DNA from: a virus
IMG/VR virus record: IMGVR_UViG_3300017956_000127
Span: 1 to 24,412 of that record
Reading direction: 5' to 3' (one strand)
Length of the DNA: 24,412 nucleotides
Both the position numbers and the translations under genes were made by a program. Within the stretch, counting starts at the first letter, position 1. The number at the start of each line of letters is the position of its first letter. Under the pieces are notes generated by a model. The model was given only the letters and a program-made list of their open reading frames with translations. It was not told where the DNA came from and did no database searches. This document shows, in pieces, positions 7,240 through 15,828 of the stretch.

Positions 7240-8109
7240 TTAATCTGCCAATGATTCGGATTCGCTACTTTCGGCCGCTTCTCGCATTGCACGAAGAGAC
7301 TCTTCGTGTGCAATCTGCCTTCCGTAACTTGGTAAATGTCCTTGCTCAATTAAGATATCATCTCTGATAGTTTGATTCCTTTTCTCAATGTTAAGCACCC
7401 TAGTAAAACTATTGTTTACTGCGGCAGTATAATAAGCAAATGGGTTATCTGATTTTGCTTCATTAAATTGCAAACCAATTTGTGCTAATTGCACTAAGGC
7501 TTGCCCACGCATTTCGTCAACATAAGTGTAACCACGCCAGTTTGCTCTATGAGAATATCGTTCAACAAGTTTTAAAAACATAGTACCTAATTTGTTTGTG
7601 ATAGTTCCATGATCAACGCAGAAATCACCGTTGCTTAAACTGCCCTGCCAATGACTTCTAGCAACCTCTACTAGATCATCGCCTTTGTATGCATAATGCT
7701 TAAAGGGAGGAAAATTTACTTTTGCTTTGGTTTCTGCAATGTTCTTAGGGTTCTTTTTACGGCCTTCCTCGTCTGGAATATGCTCGTAAGTCATAACTCT
7801 AAACACTATATCATCATTGTCTATGCTTTTAGGATCAACAGCAAACTCTTTTTGTTTGGGTTTGTTTTTATAATCCTTTCTATCATGAGTTAGCATAGCG
7901 GCTTGATAAGCCTCTGACTGCAATCTAGATGCTTTGTTTTCTTTTGCTTGTTTTAGTGTATTTCTGTTGATTTTTTTAACATCTTCAACTATGATGTCAA
8001 AACCTTCATACTTTTCATCTTCGATAAAACAGTATGACATTTTGCTCTTGTGAATCTCTTTTAGGATATCTTTGTTATTAAGATAATTAACTTTTTTAGG
8101 CTGTGCCAT
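7240..8109 (-). CDS. 55: Late-transcription sigma factor gp55-like, with a long internal insertion
   Basis: The N terminus VNYLNNKDILKEI closely resembles the start of T4 gp55. Residues about 172-255 contain a sigma region 2-like block, including NPFAYYTAAVNNSF, which parallels the T4 segment NPHAYITQACFNAF. It should direct host RNA polymerase to the GATAAATA late promoters. At 289 aa it is about 100 residues longer than T4 gp55 (185 aa). The extra sequence lies between the N-terminal motif and region 2 (roughly residues 25-160), is highly charged, and I do not recognise it. The C terminus (AAESSESESLAD) lacks an obvious hydrophobic sliding-clamp-binding tail such as T4 gp55 has. The start is fixed by GAGGAG at 8115-8120. 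First gene of the early operon. Confidence 0.85.
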   Translation of the reverse strand: MAQPKKVNYLNNKDILKEIHKSKMSYCFIEDEKYEGFDIIVEDVKKINRNTLKQAKENKASRLQSEAYQAAMLTHDRKDYKNKPKQKEFAVDPKSIDNDDIVFRVMTYEHIPDEEGRKKNPKNIAETKAKVNFPPFKHYAYKGDDLVEVARSHWQGSLSNGDFCVDHGTITNKLGTMFLKLVERYSHRANWRGYTYVDEMRGQALVQLAQIGLQFNEAKSDNPFAYYTAAVNNSFTRVLNIEKRNQTIRDDILIEQGHLPSYGRQIAHEESLRAMREAAESSESESLAD

Positions 8110-8148
8110 TAACTCTCCTCAAAATTATAGTTCATTTATATTGTTAGT

Positions 8149-8176
8149 ATTATACACAGTCTTTGTGCATTGTCAA
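8149..8176 (-). promoter_or_regulatory. Sigma70-type early promoter for gp55-47-46
   Basis: On the minus strand TTGACA (8176-8171) and TATAAT (8154-8149) are separated by 16 bp. Both hexamers match the bacterial sigma70 consensus perfectly. Transcription would begin about 8142, roughly 32 nt before the gp55 start. The promoter fits expression by host polymerase before the phage sigma is made. Confidence 0.85.
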
Positions 8177-8223
8177 GTAATATTTAGCCAGAATTAAAAA
8201 TTAAAACTTCTTTTAATGAATCC

Positions 8224-8232
8224 GATAAATAG
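8224..8232 (+). promoter_or_regulatory. Late promoter GATAAATAG of the gp48-53-hub-gp5 operon
   Basis: GATAAATAG followed by TTATG is the same nine bases seen at 2316. The expected transcript start near 8237 leaves a leader of about 14 nt that contains the strong ribosome site AAGGAG (8240-8245) ahead of ATG 8251. Confidence 0.75.
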
Positions 8233-8250
8233 TTATGTAAAGGAGATAGT

Positions 8251-9216
8251 ATGGCAAGTACTGATCAAAATATAAAAAATGTTTTTAACCAATATATTAG
8301 AGATAAATTAGGTACAAAAACTATTAATACTAGCACTGGTTCATGGGGTTCAGTCCTAGGATTGCCAACTGGCCAAGGCGGAATACTGCCTAGAACCATG
8401 CCAGATCATGTTAGAACAACAACAGGTTATACAAACATTTTAAGTGATAAGGCTAGATATCAACAATCAGATCTATCACAACTTGCCTCTGACACTGCCG
8501 CTGTAACCGGATTTCCAAGTATAGAGTCATCGGAAGGCGCCGCAGATTTAAGTACGCCTACAGATTGGAGAGCAAGGTTAAGACCTAAAGGTAGAGGTAC
8601 ATCTTTTTGGTCCGGGACTACAGTTGCAAACGGTGAGGCTGAACAGCCAGAATTAGATTATCTATTAAGACCGCTATTTGAATCAGGCGGTTTGGTTTGG
8701 CAGTACACACCAAATATATTTGTCAGTGGTAGAGCAACATACGATACACAAGTATTTGCTGGCGCAAACTATCCATATGTAACATTTAATCATTCTGAGC
8801 CACCGCAATTAGTAGTGGTTGCAGACTTTACAGCAAACACAGTAGAAGAAGCAAGGTACTTGCTTGGCATATTCCATTTCCTCAGAGTTGCTACCAAAGC
8901 ATTTTTTGGTGACTCAGCAGTTATAAATGAAATGTACGGTACACCTCCTCCTGTTATGTTATTTGAATACATGGGAGATCACGGGTTTAACAAAGTACCT
9001 GTAGTGGTTACAGATTATCAATACCAATTGGGCGATGATATAGATTATGTTCCTGTAAAAACAGCATCAGGTGGCCAAACAGAAACAACTTATGTACCAA
9101 CCTTATCAAACATATCTATTACACTACAACCAAGTTACACACCACACAAACTTAGAAAAAGATTTGACCTTAACAAGTTTACTAGTGGTAAGGGTTATAA
9201 AGACGGATTTATTTAA
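8251..9216 (+). CDS. 48: Baseplate tail-tube protein, gp48/gp54-like
   Basis: This 321-aa protein resembles the tail-tube-related baseplate proteins on which the tail tube is nucleated (T4 gp48 is 364 aa, gp54 320 aa). Seen here are an N-terminal disordered region, RLRPKG near residue 108, a beta-rich tube-like core (FVSGRATYDTQVFAG through PVVVTDYQY) and a C-terminal arm with PSYTPHKLRKRFDLNKF. It is first in a late operon with a strong ribosome site, followed by gp53-like, hub-like and gp5-like genes, as expected for the hub/top-of-baseplate set. Whether gp48 or gp54 is the closer counterpart cannot be settled by eye; no second copy lies in the window. The stop overlaps the next start by one base (TAATG). 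Confidence 0.65.
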   Translation: MASTDQNIKNVFNQYIRDKLGTKTINTSTGSWGSVLGLPTGQGGILPRTMPDHVRTTTGYTNILSDKARYQQSDLSQLASDTAAVTGFPSIESSEGAADLSTPTDWRARLRPKGRGTSFWSGTTVANGEAEQPELDYLLRPLFESGGLVWQYTPNIFVSGRATYDTQVFAGANYPYVTFNHSEPPQLVVVADFTANTVEEARYLLGIFHFLRVATKAFFGDSAVINEMYGTPPPVMLFEYMGDHGFNKVPVVVTDYQYQLGDDIDYVPVKTASGGQTETTYVPTLSNISITLQPSYTPHKLRKRFDLNKFTSGKGYKDGFI

Positions 9217-9515
9217 TGGCTAATTTTCATAGAAGAGACAGTTTCTTAAAAAATGCTGGGGTGTTCGATCAATTCCTAGATTTAAACAGCCTACCAAAAA
9301 TTCCAAGAACAGTCAACGACAAAACCTACACAATTGAAAGAGGTTATGCCGGAAGGCCAGATTTATTAGCAGATGCTTTATATGACAACAGTAGACTATG
9401 GTGGGTCTTTGCCCTTAGAAACCCAGATCTTATCAAAGATCCCCTCAGAGATTTTAAAGAAGGAATTGAGATTAAAGTACCATCTATGTCTACTATAGAA
9501 ACTATTATAGGTTGA
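9216..9515 (+). CDS. 53: Baseplate wedge protein gp53-like, short LysM-like form
   Basis: This 99-aa protein has a segment YTIERGYAGRPDLLADALY...WWVFALRNPD...IKVPS that follows the LysM-like pattern found in gp53 and related baseplate adaptors of contractile tails. In T4, gp53 (196 aa) holds adjacent wedges to the hub. Here only this domain is present, about half the T4 length. The start at 9216 overlaps the preceding stop by one base, so translation is coupled. The next gene follows after 4 nt. Family assignment is from pattern and position. Confidence 0.7.
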   Translation: MANFHRRDSFLKNAGVFDQFLDLNSLPKIPRTVNDKTYTIERGYAGRPDLLADALYDNSRLWWVFALRNPDLIKDPLRDFKEGIEIKVPSMSTIETIIG

Positions 9516-9519
9516 TAAC

Positions 9520-12045
9520 ATGGTAAACGATCCTAAGCCAGAACAGGAAAATGCAACACATGATCCTTATGTGGGCACAGTCTATGATAATATTTTAGAT
9601 TACTTCGATAATGTTGCATACACAGCAAGGTTATACATGATACCACCTACTGTAGATTTAGGACAATACGCAAACGATCCAACATTTCAATCAGGTATAG
9701 ATGCAAGATCTGATTTGCCTGGTGGAGGAACCAAAGGCGGATACATGCACGGCTGGTATATAGCACCGCCAGAGCAAACAGTTATTCTTGCACAAACAAG
9801 CACAACAGGTAATCAAATAGACAACATAGAAATTGTTAATGTTGCTGACCAAGGCGGCAAGCCTCATACTACCACAGTAAATTTTGAAATCATACAACCA
9901 GGCGCCGCAACATTTTTAGATCAAATAATTTCTGCAAAAGTACAATTAGGTGCGCCTGCTTTTGCAAACGATGTTCCTTTATTTTTGGAAATAAATTTTA
10001 AAGGATATACACCAGGTGACGACGATACCGGTGACGGTGCAGGTTATCCTGTAACAATCCAAGGGCCATTTAGATATAGATTAATTTTAAGCACCATAGA
10101 ATTAGAGATAGATGAAAAAGGTAGTAGTTATCAAGTTTCATGTGTATCTGAAGATGGCCTAGCATACAATGATGTATTTTTTAGACTGCCAGCAACTATT
10201 ACTACAACTGGTAGCACAATAACAGAACACATCGATGCTTTAAGAGAACATTTATCAGATTATAGAGAAACACATAACACTACTTACAGTATCAAAGATG
10301 AAATTGATTTTGATCTAGATGGTTTATTAAGTTCAGCTCGAGGCGAGGGTTACTATATTGCAGACGAACGATTGGTTACTAATAATGCTAAAAGATCAGA
10401 AGCAGTTAATAGAATAATGAATCCAGAATTGTTAAATTTAACACCCGGAGAGTACAGAGATCAGTTAGGAGTTGGATTGTTAAATGTAAGAGACATTGGT
10501 GAATTAGATGTTGAAGTAGAAGGAGATCAAATAACATTCAGAGAAGGTGTTACATTAGATACTGTGTTTTTAACAATTTTAAGTATGAATGATGATTTCT
10601 TTAACGAACTTACTAGAACACAAAACCCAGACGATACAGAAGGTGAAAAAATTCTTGACAGAGGAAAAACATTTACCAAATGGTACAAGATACAAGCAGG
10701 CTGGGAATTTTTAGGATACGATCCATTGCGTAATACTTATGCTAAAAAAGTAACATATCAGCCAACTGTGTATAGACCTTCAGGTGATCATATACAATTT
10801 CACCCAGAAGAAAATAGAAATTTAACAGCACAAGAAACCCAGCAAAGATTTGATGGTATGAGAGAAACAATAATGAAATCATATCACTACATATACTCTG
10901 GCAGGAACGATCAAATTACAGATTGTAGGATACAATATAATGCAGGACATTCATTATTGTTAGCGCCTGCGGGTGGAGCAGTAGGCGAATTTAGCACAAC
11001 GCAATCGCAAACACTGGCCAGTAATCTTTCACCAGAAGAGCAACGAGCCGCTGATCAACAAGCCTCTCAGAAAAAAGAAGAAGAACAGAGAAAAGCATTA
11101 AACGATATTAAGAAAAATCTAGGAGATGATGATATCACAGCATTAGGGTCATTATTAGGTTTTAGTTCAGCAGATGTTGCTGATATACTTGAAAATAGGT
11201 CAGGAACTAACGCACGAATATTAGCAACAGTTTTAGCAGATAGCCAATTTAATCAAGCAATTAATAATGCTCAACAGCAACAAGCAAAATACACAACCAG
11301 TGATAGTTACGAGCAAATCGATGGTGGCGATTATTTAAACGAGCCAAGTGGTTATCAATATAGTGAAGATATAATTTCAGGCGCAACTTTAAGAGATAAT
11401 ATGGATAATGCAGTATCTTTAGCAGGCGCAAGACAGCAAGTTGCAGACCTTCGTCGTTCTTTTGCGAGAGCACAGGAAGACGGTGATAGTTTTGATGTTA
11501 ATAATCCTAACCCAGACGAAGCAGGAGACAATGTACAAAGCAGTAACTTCCAGGGAATGGTAACCAACCCAACAGAAAGTGCAACATTTGATGGTAGTCC
11601 TAAAAACACAATATTTGGATATCTCATGCAAGCACATGGTGCAACTGATTTTCTAGTAACATTAGATTTAGGTATAAAAGGTGATCCATGGTACTTAGGA
11701 CCAACTAATACAGGTGCAGAAGTTGTTAGATATTTGGCTGGTCCAGTTAAAGAGAAAAAATCTAATCCTAATAATGCTGTGTATGACATTGATGAGAACT
11801 ATATACTATTTGATTTACAGACTCCAAGGCTGTTTGATTTTAATACTGCTGACGAAGATGAAAATACAGGTTATTGGAAACCACAAGGAACTAGTTATTT
11901 TGTGAGTGGGTGTTATAGGCTAGTAAAAGTTGTTAGCAGTTTCAGTAATGGATTATTTAGACAGGAACTGGATTTAAATAAAATGCCTCCTATCAGATTA
12001 AGTCAGTTAGAAAGAACACCACCTCAAACACAAGTAGAAGAGTAA
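9520..12045 (+). CDS. Large baseplate hub-like structural protein (gp27 position)
   Basis: This 841-aa virion protein sits between gp53-like and gp5-like genes, where the hub ring protein that carries the spike would be expected. The N-terminal half is beta-rich (for example PLFLEINFKGY and YRLILSTIELEI), and a block KSYHYIYSGRND lies near residue 455. A Gln/Glu/Lys-rich, probably coiled-coil linker spans about 505-535. The C-terminal block (SGCYRLVKVVSSFSNGLFRQEL) resembles the last strand set of phage hub proteins of the gp27/gpD fold. T4 gp27 is 391 aa, so this would be an enlarged form, and no clear gp27 motif was confirmed. Its stop lies one base before the gp5 start, consistent with a hub-spike pair. 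Confidence 0.5.
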   Translation: MVNDPKPEQENATHDPYVGTVYDNILDYFDNVAYTARLYMIPPTVDLGQYANDPTFQSGIDARSDLPGGGTKGGYMHGWYIAPPEQTVILAQTSTTGNQIDNIEIVNVADQGGKPHTTTVNFEIIQPGAATFLDQIISAKVQLGAPAFANDVPLFLEINFKGYTPGDDDTGDGAGYPVTIQGPFRYRLILSTIELEIDEKGSSYQVSCVSEDGLAYNDVFFRLPATITTTGSTITEHIDALREHLSDYRETHNTTYSIKDEIDFDLDGLLSSARGEGYYIADERLVTNNAKRSEAVNRIMNPELLNLTPGEYRDQLGVGLLNVRDIGELDVEVEGDQITFREGVTLDTVFLTILSMNDDFFNELTRTQNPDDTEGEKILDRGKTFTKWYKIQAGWEFLGYDPLRNTYAKKVTYQPTVYRPSGDHIQFHPEENRNLTAQETQQRFDGMRETIMKSYHYIYSGRNDQITDCRIQYNAGHSLLLAPAGGAVGEFSTTQSQTLASNLSPEEQRAADQQASQKKEEEQRKALNDIKKNLGDDDITALGSLLGFSSADVADILENRSGTNARILATVLADSQFNQAINNAQQQQAKYTTSDSYEQIDGGDYLNEPSGYQYSEDIISGATLRDNMDNAVSLAGARQQVADLRRSFARAQEDGDSFDVNNPNPDEAGDNVQSSNFQGMVTNPTESATFDGSPKNTIFGYLMQAHGATDFLVTLDLGIKGDPWYLGPTNTGAEVVRYLAGPVKEKKSNPNNAVYDIDENYILFDLQTPRLFDFNTADEDENTGYWKPQGTSYFVSGCYRLVKVVSSFSNGLFRQELDLNKMPPIRLSQLERTPPQTQVEE

Positions 12046-12046
12046 T

Positions 12047-14656
12047 ATGGGTTACAACGCAAATTTAAATAAACAGAGCAATAAGAATCCTAGGCAAAAA
12101 ATACAGGAACTTAAAGATCCTACCTACGGAATTTTTATGGGCGAAGTTATATCTACTGTGGATGTTAGCAGAACAGGACGATTACAAGTATTTGTTCCTG
12201 CATTATCTCAAGACAGCCAAACCAAAACAGGATACTTTGAAGCAATTTGGAGCTCACCGTTTGCTGGAACAACAGACCCACAAGCAGTTGGTGCAGATTT
12301 AGAAAACCCTGAACAAACAAGTCAAACATATGGTATGTGGATGATACCACCAGATATAGGAACACATGTGCTTGTAGCCTTTGGTGATGGTAACATGAAG
12401 TTTCCTATTATCATAAGTTGTTTGTTCCATGATAGACATAATCATATGGTACCGGGCATGCCTGGCAGTGCTACATTCCAGGTAGGCAGTGAGTTGCTAC
12501 CGTCATTAGAAAGAAACAAAAAAACATCGCAACAAACATTTAATGATGTTGTAAGGCCTATTGCACATACATTAGCAGAAGGTATTGTTAAACAAGGTTT
12601 GATGTACGATACCGTAAGAGGTGTATCTACTAGTGGTGCAAGAAGAGAATCTCCAAGTGAAGTATTTGGTATATTAACTCCCGGTCCTAGAGATCCAATT
12701 AAACCAAATTATAGAACTGGCGGACATCAATTTATAATGGACGACAGTTTACAAAGTAGAAACATTAGATTGAGAACTGCAAAAGGCCATCAAATTTTAA
12801 TGGATGACAGTGAAAATATCATGTACTTTATTACTAACAACGGTAAAGTTTGGTTAGAATTTGATCAAAAAGGTGCTGTACATCTGTATGCAGAAGCAGG
12901 CATACACTTTAGAACAAAAGGCGATTTTAATCTGAGAGCAGATAAAAATATTAACATTGAAGCAGGCCAAGACATACTTATGAAAGCGGCAGGTGATTAC
13001 ACTGATGAATATGCTGGATCATCAGAACTTGGTTCACCGCCTACAGGCATTGGCGGCAATCTTTTATTTGAATCACAACTAGAAACAAGATTTGCATCGT
13101 CCGCAAGTATCTTTGCAACATCAGCCTCAGGCGATATACACTTAAATTCTGCAGGTGTAGCAAACATGCAATCCGGAACTGCTATAAACTTAAAAACACC
13201 AGGACCAATAAATTTACAGACCGATGATAAACTCAGCGAAAAAGCAGGCGGTGATGTTGTTATAGAAAGCGGCGGAAACATTGTAGAAAAAGCCAGTAAA
13301 GTTTTAATGAACAGTGGTGGTGGAAGTGCAAATGATGCATCAGATGCAACAACAATAGGCGGCTTGCTAACAAGAACATTTTTAGATCAACCTGTTGGAG
13401 AAATACCGTACGAGAAAGATAGTGATAATGTTTTGCCAACAGGTGGTGTTAGAGATGGCACAGCACCATCAGTTGTAAGTATTGTAACAGAATTTATGAC
13501 GGCTGAACCATGGGGAGGCCATGCAATGGGCGACCCAAGAACAAGTGGTGCACCAGGATCGCAACCATCAAATCCAGCGGCCGCAAACGGACAGCCAGTA
13601 GCATCATCAGGAACAGCGGACTCAAACGGTAATCCAATACCAGCATCATTAAATAGTCCATCCGGTTTTCAGCAAGGTGTAAGTTACCAAGGGTTTAATA
13701 ATCCAATGTATAATCCAGCAGTGCAAGTTCCCAGTAATTGGACTAGGGCACAGAATAAAAATTTAAATAGATCGTTAGTATCTCCAAACATAGCAAAAGC
13801 ATTGGCAACTTCTATACCAGCAGTTAGAAGTGCTACACTTACACCAGATAAGGCATTATTAATAGGCTCAACCACAAGATTAAATGGTTTAGACGCAGAC
13901 TTAAAACAGATCGCACTAGGTCCACAAGGAGAACGACTTAGTTCAAGCAATGCTGATGTTGCAGTTCTTAGGGACAAAGTTAAAAAGTTAAATGCTCTCT
14001 CAGCAGATACCGATCCTGCTGATATAAAAAAATCTTATGACTTAATGGGTGTTAGTAAAGTAGAAAATGTTGGTATTGTGACTTATATGGATAAACAGTC
14101 TGGCATAAGTATAAATGACTTTACAAATGCTGAACATTTAACAGACAGTCAAAACATACAATTAATTAGAGCAGACTTTGCCGCAACATCAACAGAAGTG
14201 AGATCTTTAATTAGTCCAGTCAAACCTGACGGCACTGAACTTTTAGTATCCGATAACCAAGTAGCCGCTTTAACCAGCATGGCTATGCACATTGGAGTCC
14301 AAGGAACGGATGGCAACACTGGATTAGCAGGTAGTAAAGCATTAGCACTTACAAACGCAGGCGATTTTCAAAAAGTTCCAAAAGCAATGCTTGAATTTTC
14401 ATACGGCCCAAGTGTTAACGGGTCGACACCTCAACAAAGGCCAGACTTTTATTATCGTAGATTATTCGAAGGAGAGTTATTTCAAACTCCTGATTATATA
14501 CCTTTACCTGATTATGGTGATAGAAATGTTTCTTGGCAACAACAAGCATTAGATTTAAGAAACATGAGAAATAGTGTTTTAGGTTTCAGTGCAACACCTG
14601 CAACACTGTACAACCCAAACAATACTGGGTCGACTACAGATTTAGAATCTGCTTAA
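12047..14656 (+). CDS. 5: Baseplate central spike/hub protein gp5-like with C-terminal GH24 lysozyme-like domain
   Basis: This 869-aa protein begins with an OB-fold domain (about residues 25-150; PTYGIFMGEV, GRLQVFVP, PPDIGTHVLVAFGDGN) typical of gp5/VgrG spikes. Residues 225-425 form a repetitive beta segment (HQFIMDD, HQILMDD, IHFRTKGDFNL, INIEAGQDILMKAAG), the triple-stranded needle. A Ser/Gly/Pro/Asn-rich linker (about 490-545) leads to a GH24-like domain at 660-815. There E673, D682 and S688 have the same spacing as T4 lysozyme E11, D20 and T26, followed by LTDSQNIQLIRAD, DNQVAALTSMAMHIG (from D736) and a terminal RR (R804, R805). In T4 gp5 the lysozyme lies between OB fold and needle, so the order differs here. 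Its 3' end overlaps a convergent gene by 3 nt. Confidence 0.8.
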   Translation: MGYNANLNKQSNKNPRQKIQELKDPTYGIFMGEVISTVDVSRTGRLQVFVPALSQDSQTKTGYFEAIWSSPFAGTTDPQAVGADLENPEQTSQTYGMWMIPPDIGTHVLVAFGDGNMKFPIIISCLFHDRHNHMVPGMPGSATFQVGSELLPSLERNKKTSQQTFNDVVRPIAHTLAEGIVKQGLMYDTVRGVSTSGARRESPSEVFGILTPGPRDPIKPNYRTGGHQFIMDDSLQSRNIRLRTAKGHQILMDDSENIMYFITNNGKVWLEFDQKGAVHLYAEAGIHFRTKGDFNLRADKNINIEAGQDILMKAAGDYTDEYAGSSELGSPPTGIGGNLLFESQLETRFASSASIFATSASGDIHLNSAGVANMQSGTAINLKTPGPINLQTDDKLSEKAGGDVVIESGGNIVEKASKVLMNSGGGSANDASDATTIGGLLTRTFLDQPVGEIPYEKDSDNVLPTGGVRDGTAPSVVSIVTEFMTAEPWGGHAMGDPRTSGAPGSQPSNPAAANGQPVASSGTADSNGNPIPASLNSPSGFQQGVSYQGFNNPMYNPAVQVPSNWTRAQNKNLNRSLVSPNIAKALATSIPAVRSATLTPDKALLIGSTTRLNGLDADLKQIALGPQGERLSSSNADVAVLRDKVKKLNALSADTDPADIKKSYDLMGVSKVENVGIVTYMDKQSGISINDFTNAEHLTDSQNIQLIRADFAATSTEVRSLISPVKPDGTELLVSDNQVAALTSMAMHIGVQGTDGNTGLAGSKALALTNAGDFQKVPKAMLEFSYGPSVNGSTPQQRPDFYYRRLFEGELFQTPDYIPLPDYGDRNVSWQQQALDLRNMRNSVLGFSATPATLYNPNNTGSTTDLESA

Positions 14657-14853
14657 AGCTCTTTGCTATTTAAAAGTCTTTGTAAATCTGAAATTTTCAC
14701 ATACGCTCTGTATTTCTGATCTTGTTCTTCCGCAACACTTCTTTTAAGCATATCTATTTCTGCTTTTAAAGCATGTATAAGTTTAAGTTGATCACAAAGT
14801 TCTAGTCGTAGTTCTTCTTCCAGTGTGTTGTTAAGATTGAGATTTTGGCTCAC
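14653..14853 (-). CDS. Small coiled-coil protein of unknown function
   Basis: This 66-aa frame starts with GTG at 14853, supported by GAGGAAA about 4 nt upstream (14857-14863). It is almost entirely predicted helix with heptad-like Leu spacing (LEEELRLELCDQLKLIHALKAEI). The start overlaps the end of the hydrolase gene by 23 nt, and its stop overlaps the end of gp5 by 3 nt on the other strand. It belongs to the minus-strand early island transcribed from 15763-15790. No family was recognised. Confidence 0.6.
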   Translation of the reverse strand: MSQNLNLNNTLEEELRLELCDQLKLIHALKAEIDMLKRSVAEEQDQKYRAYVKISDLQRLLNSKEL

Positions 14854-15463
14854 AATTTTCCTCGAATATACATTTAGTTAATAACTCTGTTGCAGTATTA
14901 TTTAACAAAATTCCGCTATGTCCAGCCTCAATAAAGAAATTTTCGCTGTTTTTGAATAGAGGCGGTGTAGCACTTTGGCTACTAACACTTACCATGCCGT
15001 CATTGGCTTGACTGCCCATACCGGCAACAGGATTGCCACCTCGAGTACAAACAATGTTAGTATGCATACCGTTAAACTTTTTAGATTGCAGTAAATTTAA
15101 AACATCAGCACCTGGCCTAGTGTTTTGGAACATTTTCGAGTTTCTAAAAAAATAACCAAAAATTCTAGCAACAGGTGTGCCTTGCCACGGTGTAGCAATA
15201 GTAACTAGGTGTTTAACTTGGCTGGGATTAATGGCACTATACCAAGCACCAATTAATCCGCCAAAACTGTGGCCGACCACCGTGATAGGTTCATCACCTA
15301 GTTCACGGCGGACCTTTCTAGTCACAGAGTCCACAACATCAAAAGGATCTTCATCCATATCATACATAGGTGCTATGCTGTCATGTTTTGGCAAAATTAA
15401 TTTATAATAATTAAAATTATCAGGCGAAGCATTAGCACCATGTAGATATAAGATTTTAGACAT
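14831..15463 (-). CDS. Alpha/beta hydrolase (lipase/esterase-like)
   Basis: This 210-aa enzyme has a complete alpha/beta hydrolase triad in the right order. The nucleophile elbow GHSFGG has S66, an acidic residue lies in QANDGMVSV (D155), and the base in EAGHSGIL (H182). An N-terminal LHGANAS segment forms the oxyanion turn. ATPWQGTP after the elbow resembles lipases and PGAP1-like esterases. There is no signal peptide, so it acts in the infected cell. It sits in an early minus-strand island between two late structural operons. Its start overlaps the preceding 83-aa gene by 8 nt. Substrate unknown; a lipid ester or host metabolite is possible. Confidence 0.85.
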   Translation of the reverse strand: MSKILYLHGANASPDNFNYYKLILPKHDSIAPMYDMDEDPFDVVDSVTRKVRRELGDEPITVVGHSFGGLIGAWYSAINPSQVKHLVTIATPWQGTPVARIFGYFFRNSKMFQNTRPGADVLNLLQSKKFNGMHTNIVCTRGGNPVAGMGSQANDGMVSVSSQSATPPLFKNSENFFIEAGHSGILLNNTATELLTKCIFEENCEPKSQS

Positions 15464-15707
15464 TCTTGATAAGTTTCTCCATCTCTACAAATTCCTGTGG
15501 CTTAACATGTTTATCGTAGCCATAGTGACCTGCAAAGTAAATAGTGTCAAAAAGAACAAACTTTTTGTTAACACTATCATAGATTCCAAACTGTGCATAC
15601 TTCTGCTTGGTAGCAGACATTGTATGGAACCTCTTAAAGTTAAGTTTTTTGTTAGCAACATCGGCTAACACACAAATACGATCAAACTCATTTTTGATCT
15701 TGAACAT
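15456..15707 (-). CDS. Small protein of unknown function, first gene of early island
   Basis: This 83-aa basic protein (MFKIKNEFDRICVLADVANKKLNF...) has no recognised domain. AGAGGAA at 15715-15721 supports the ATG at 15707. It directly follows the promoter at 15763-15790 and overlaps the hydrolase start by 8 nt, so the two are co-translated. The aromatic-rich middle (GIYDSVNKKFVLFDTIYFAGHYGYD) suggests a small beta fold. No function is proposed. Confidence 0.7.
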   Translation of the reverse strand: MFKIKNEFDRICVLADVANKKLNFKRFHTMSATKQKYAQFGIYDSVNKKFVLFDTIYFAGHYGYDKHVKPQEFVEMEKLIKNV

Positions 15708-15762
15708 TTAATTGTTCCTCTTGTTAGTAAAAATAACAGTTGTATTTACTACAACATTGCTT

Positions 15763-15790
15763 ATTATACACACTTTTTACGCCCTGTCAA
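15763..15790 (-). promoter_or_regulatory. Sigma70-type early promoter for the hydrolase island
   Basis: On the minus strand TTGACA (15790-15785) and TATAAT (15768-15763) are 16 bp apart, the same spacing and perfect hexamers as the gp55 promoter. Both promoters also share the flank GTGTATAATA. Expected start is near 15756, a leader of about 48 nt. Confidence 0.85.
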
Positions 15791-15828
15791 CCACTTTTTC
15801 TTTAATTAAAACTATAGTTAATGATTAT

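Noticed and set aside
11261-11789. Minus-strand open frames inside the hub-like gene
   Set aside because: Antisense shadows without ribosome sites or promoters; the plus-strand gene is continuous through them.
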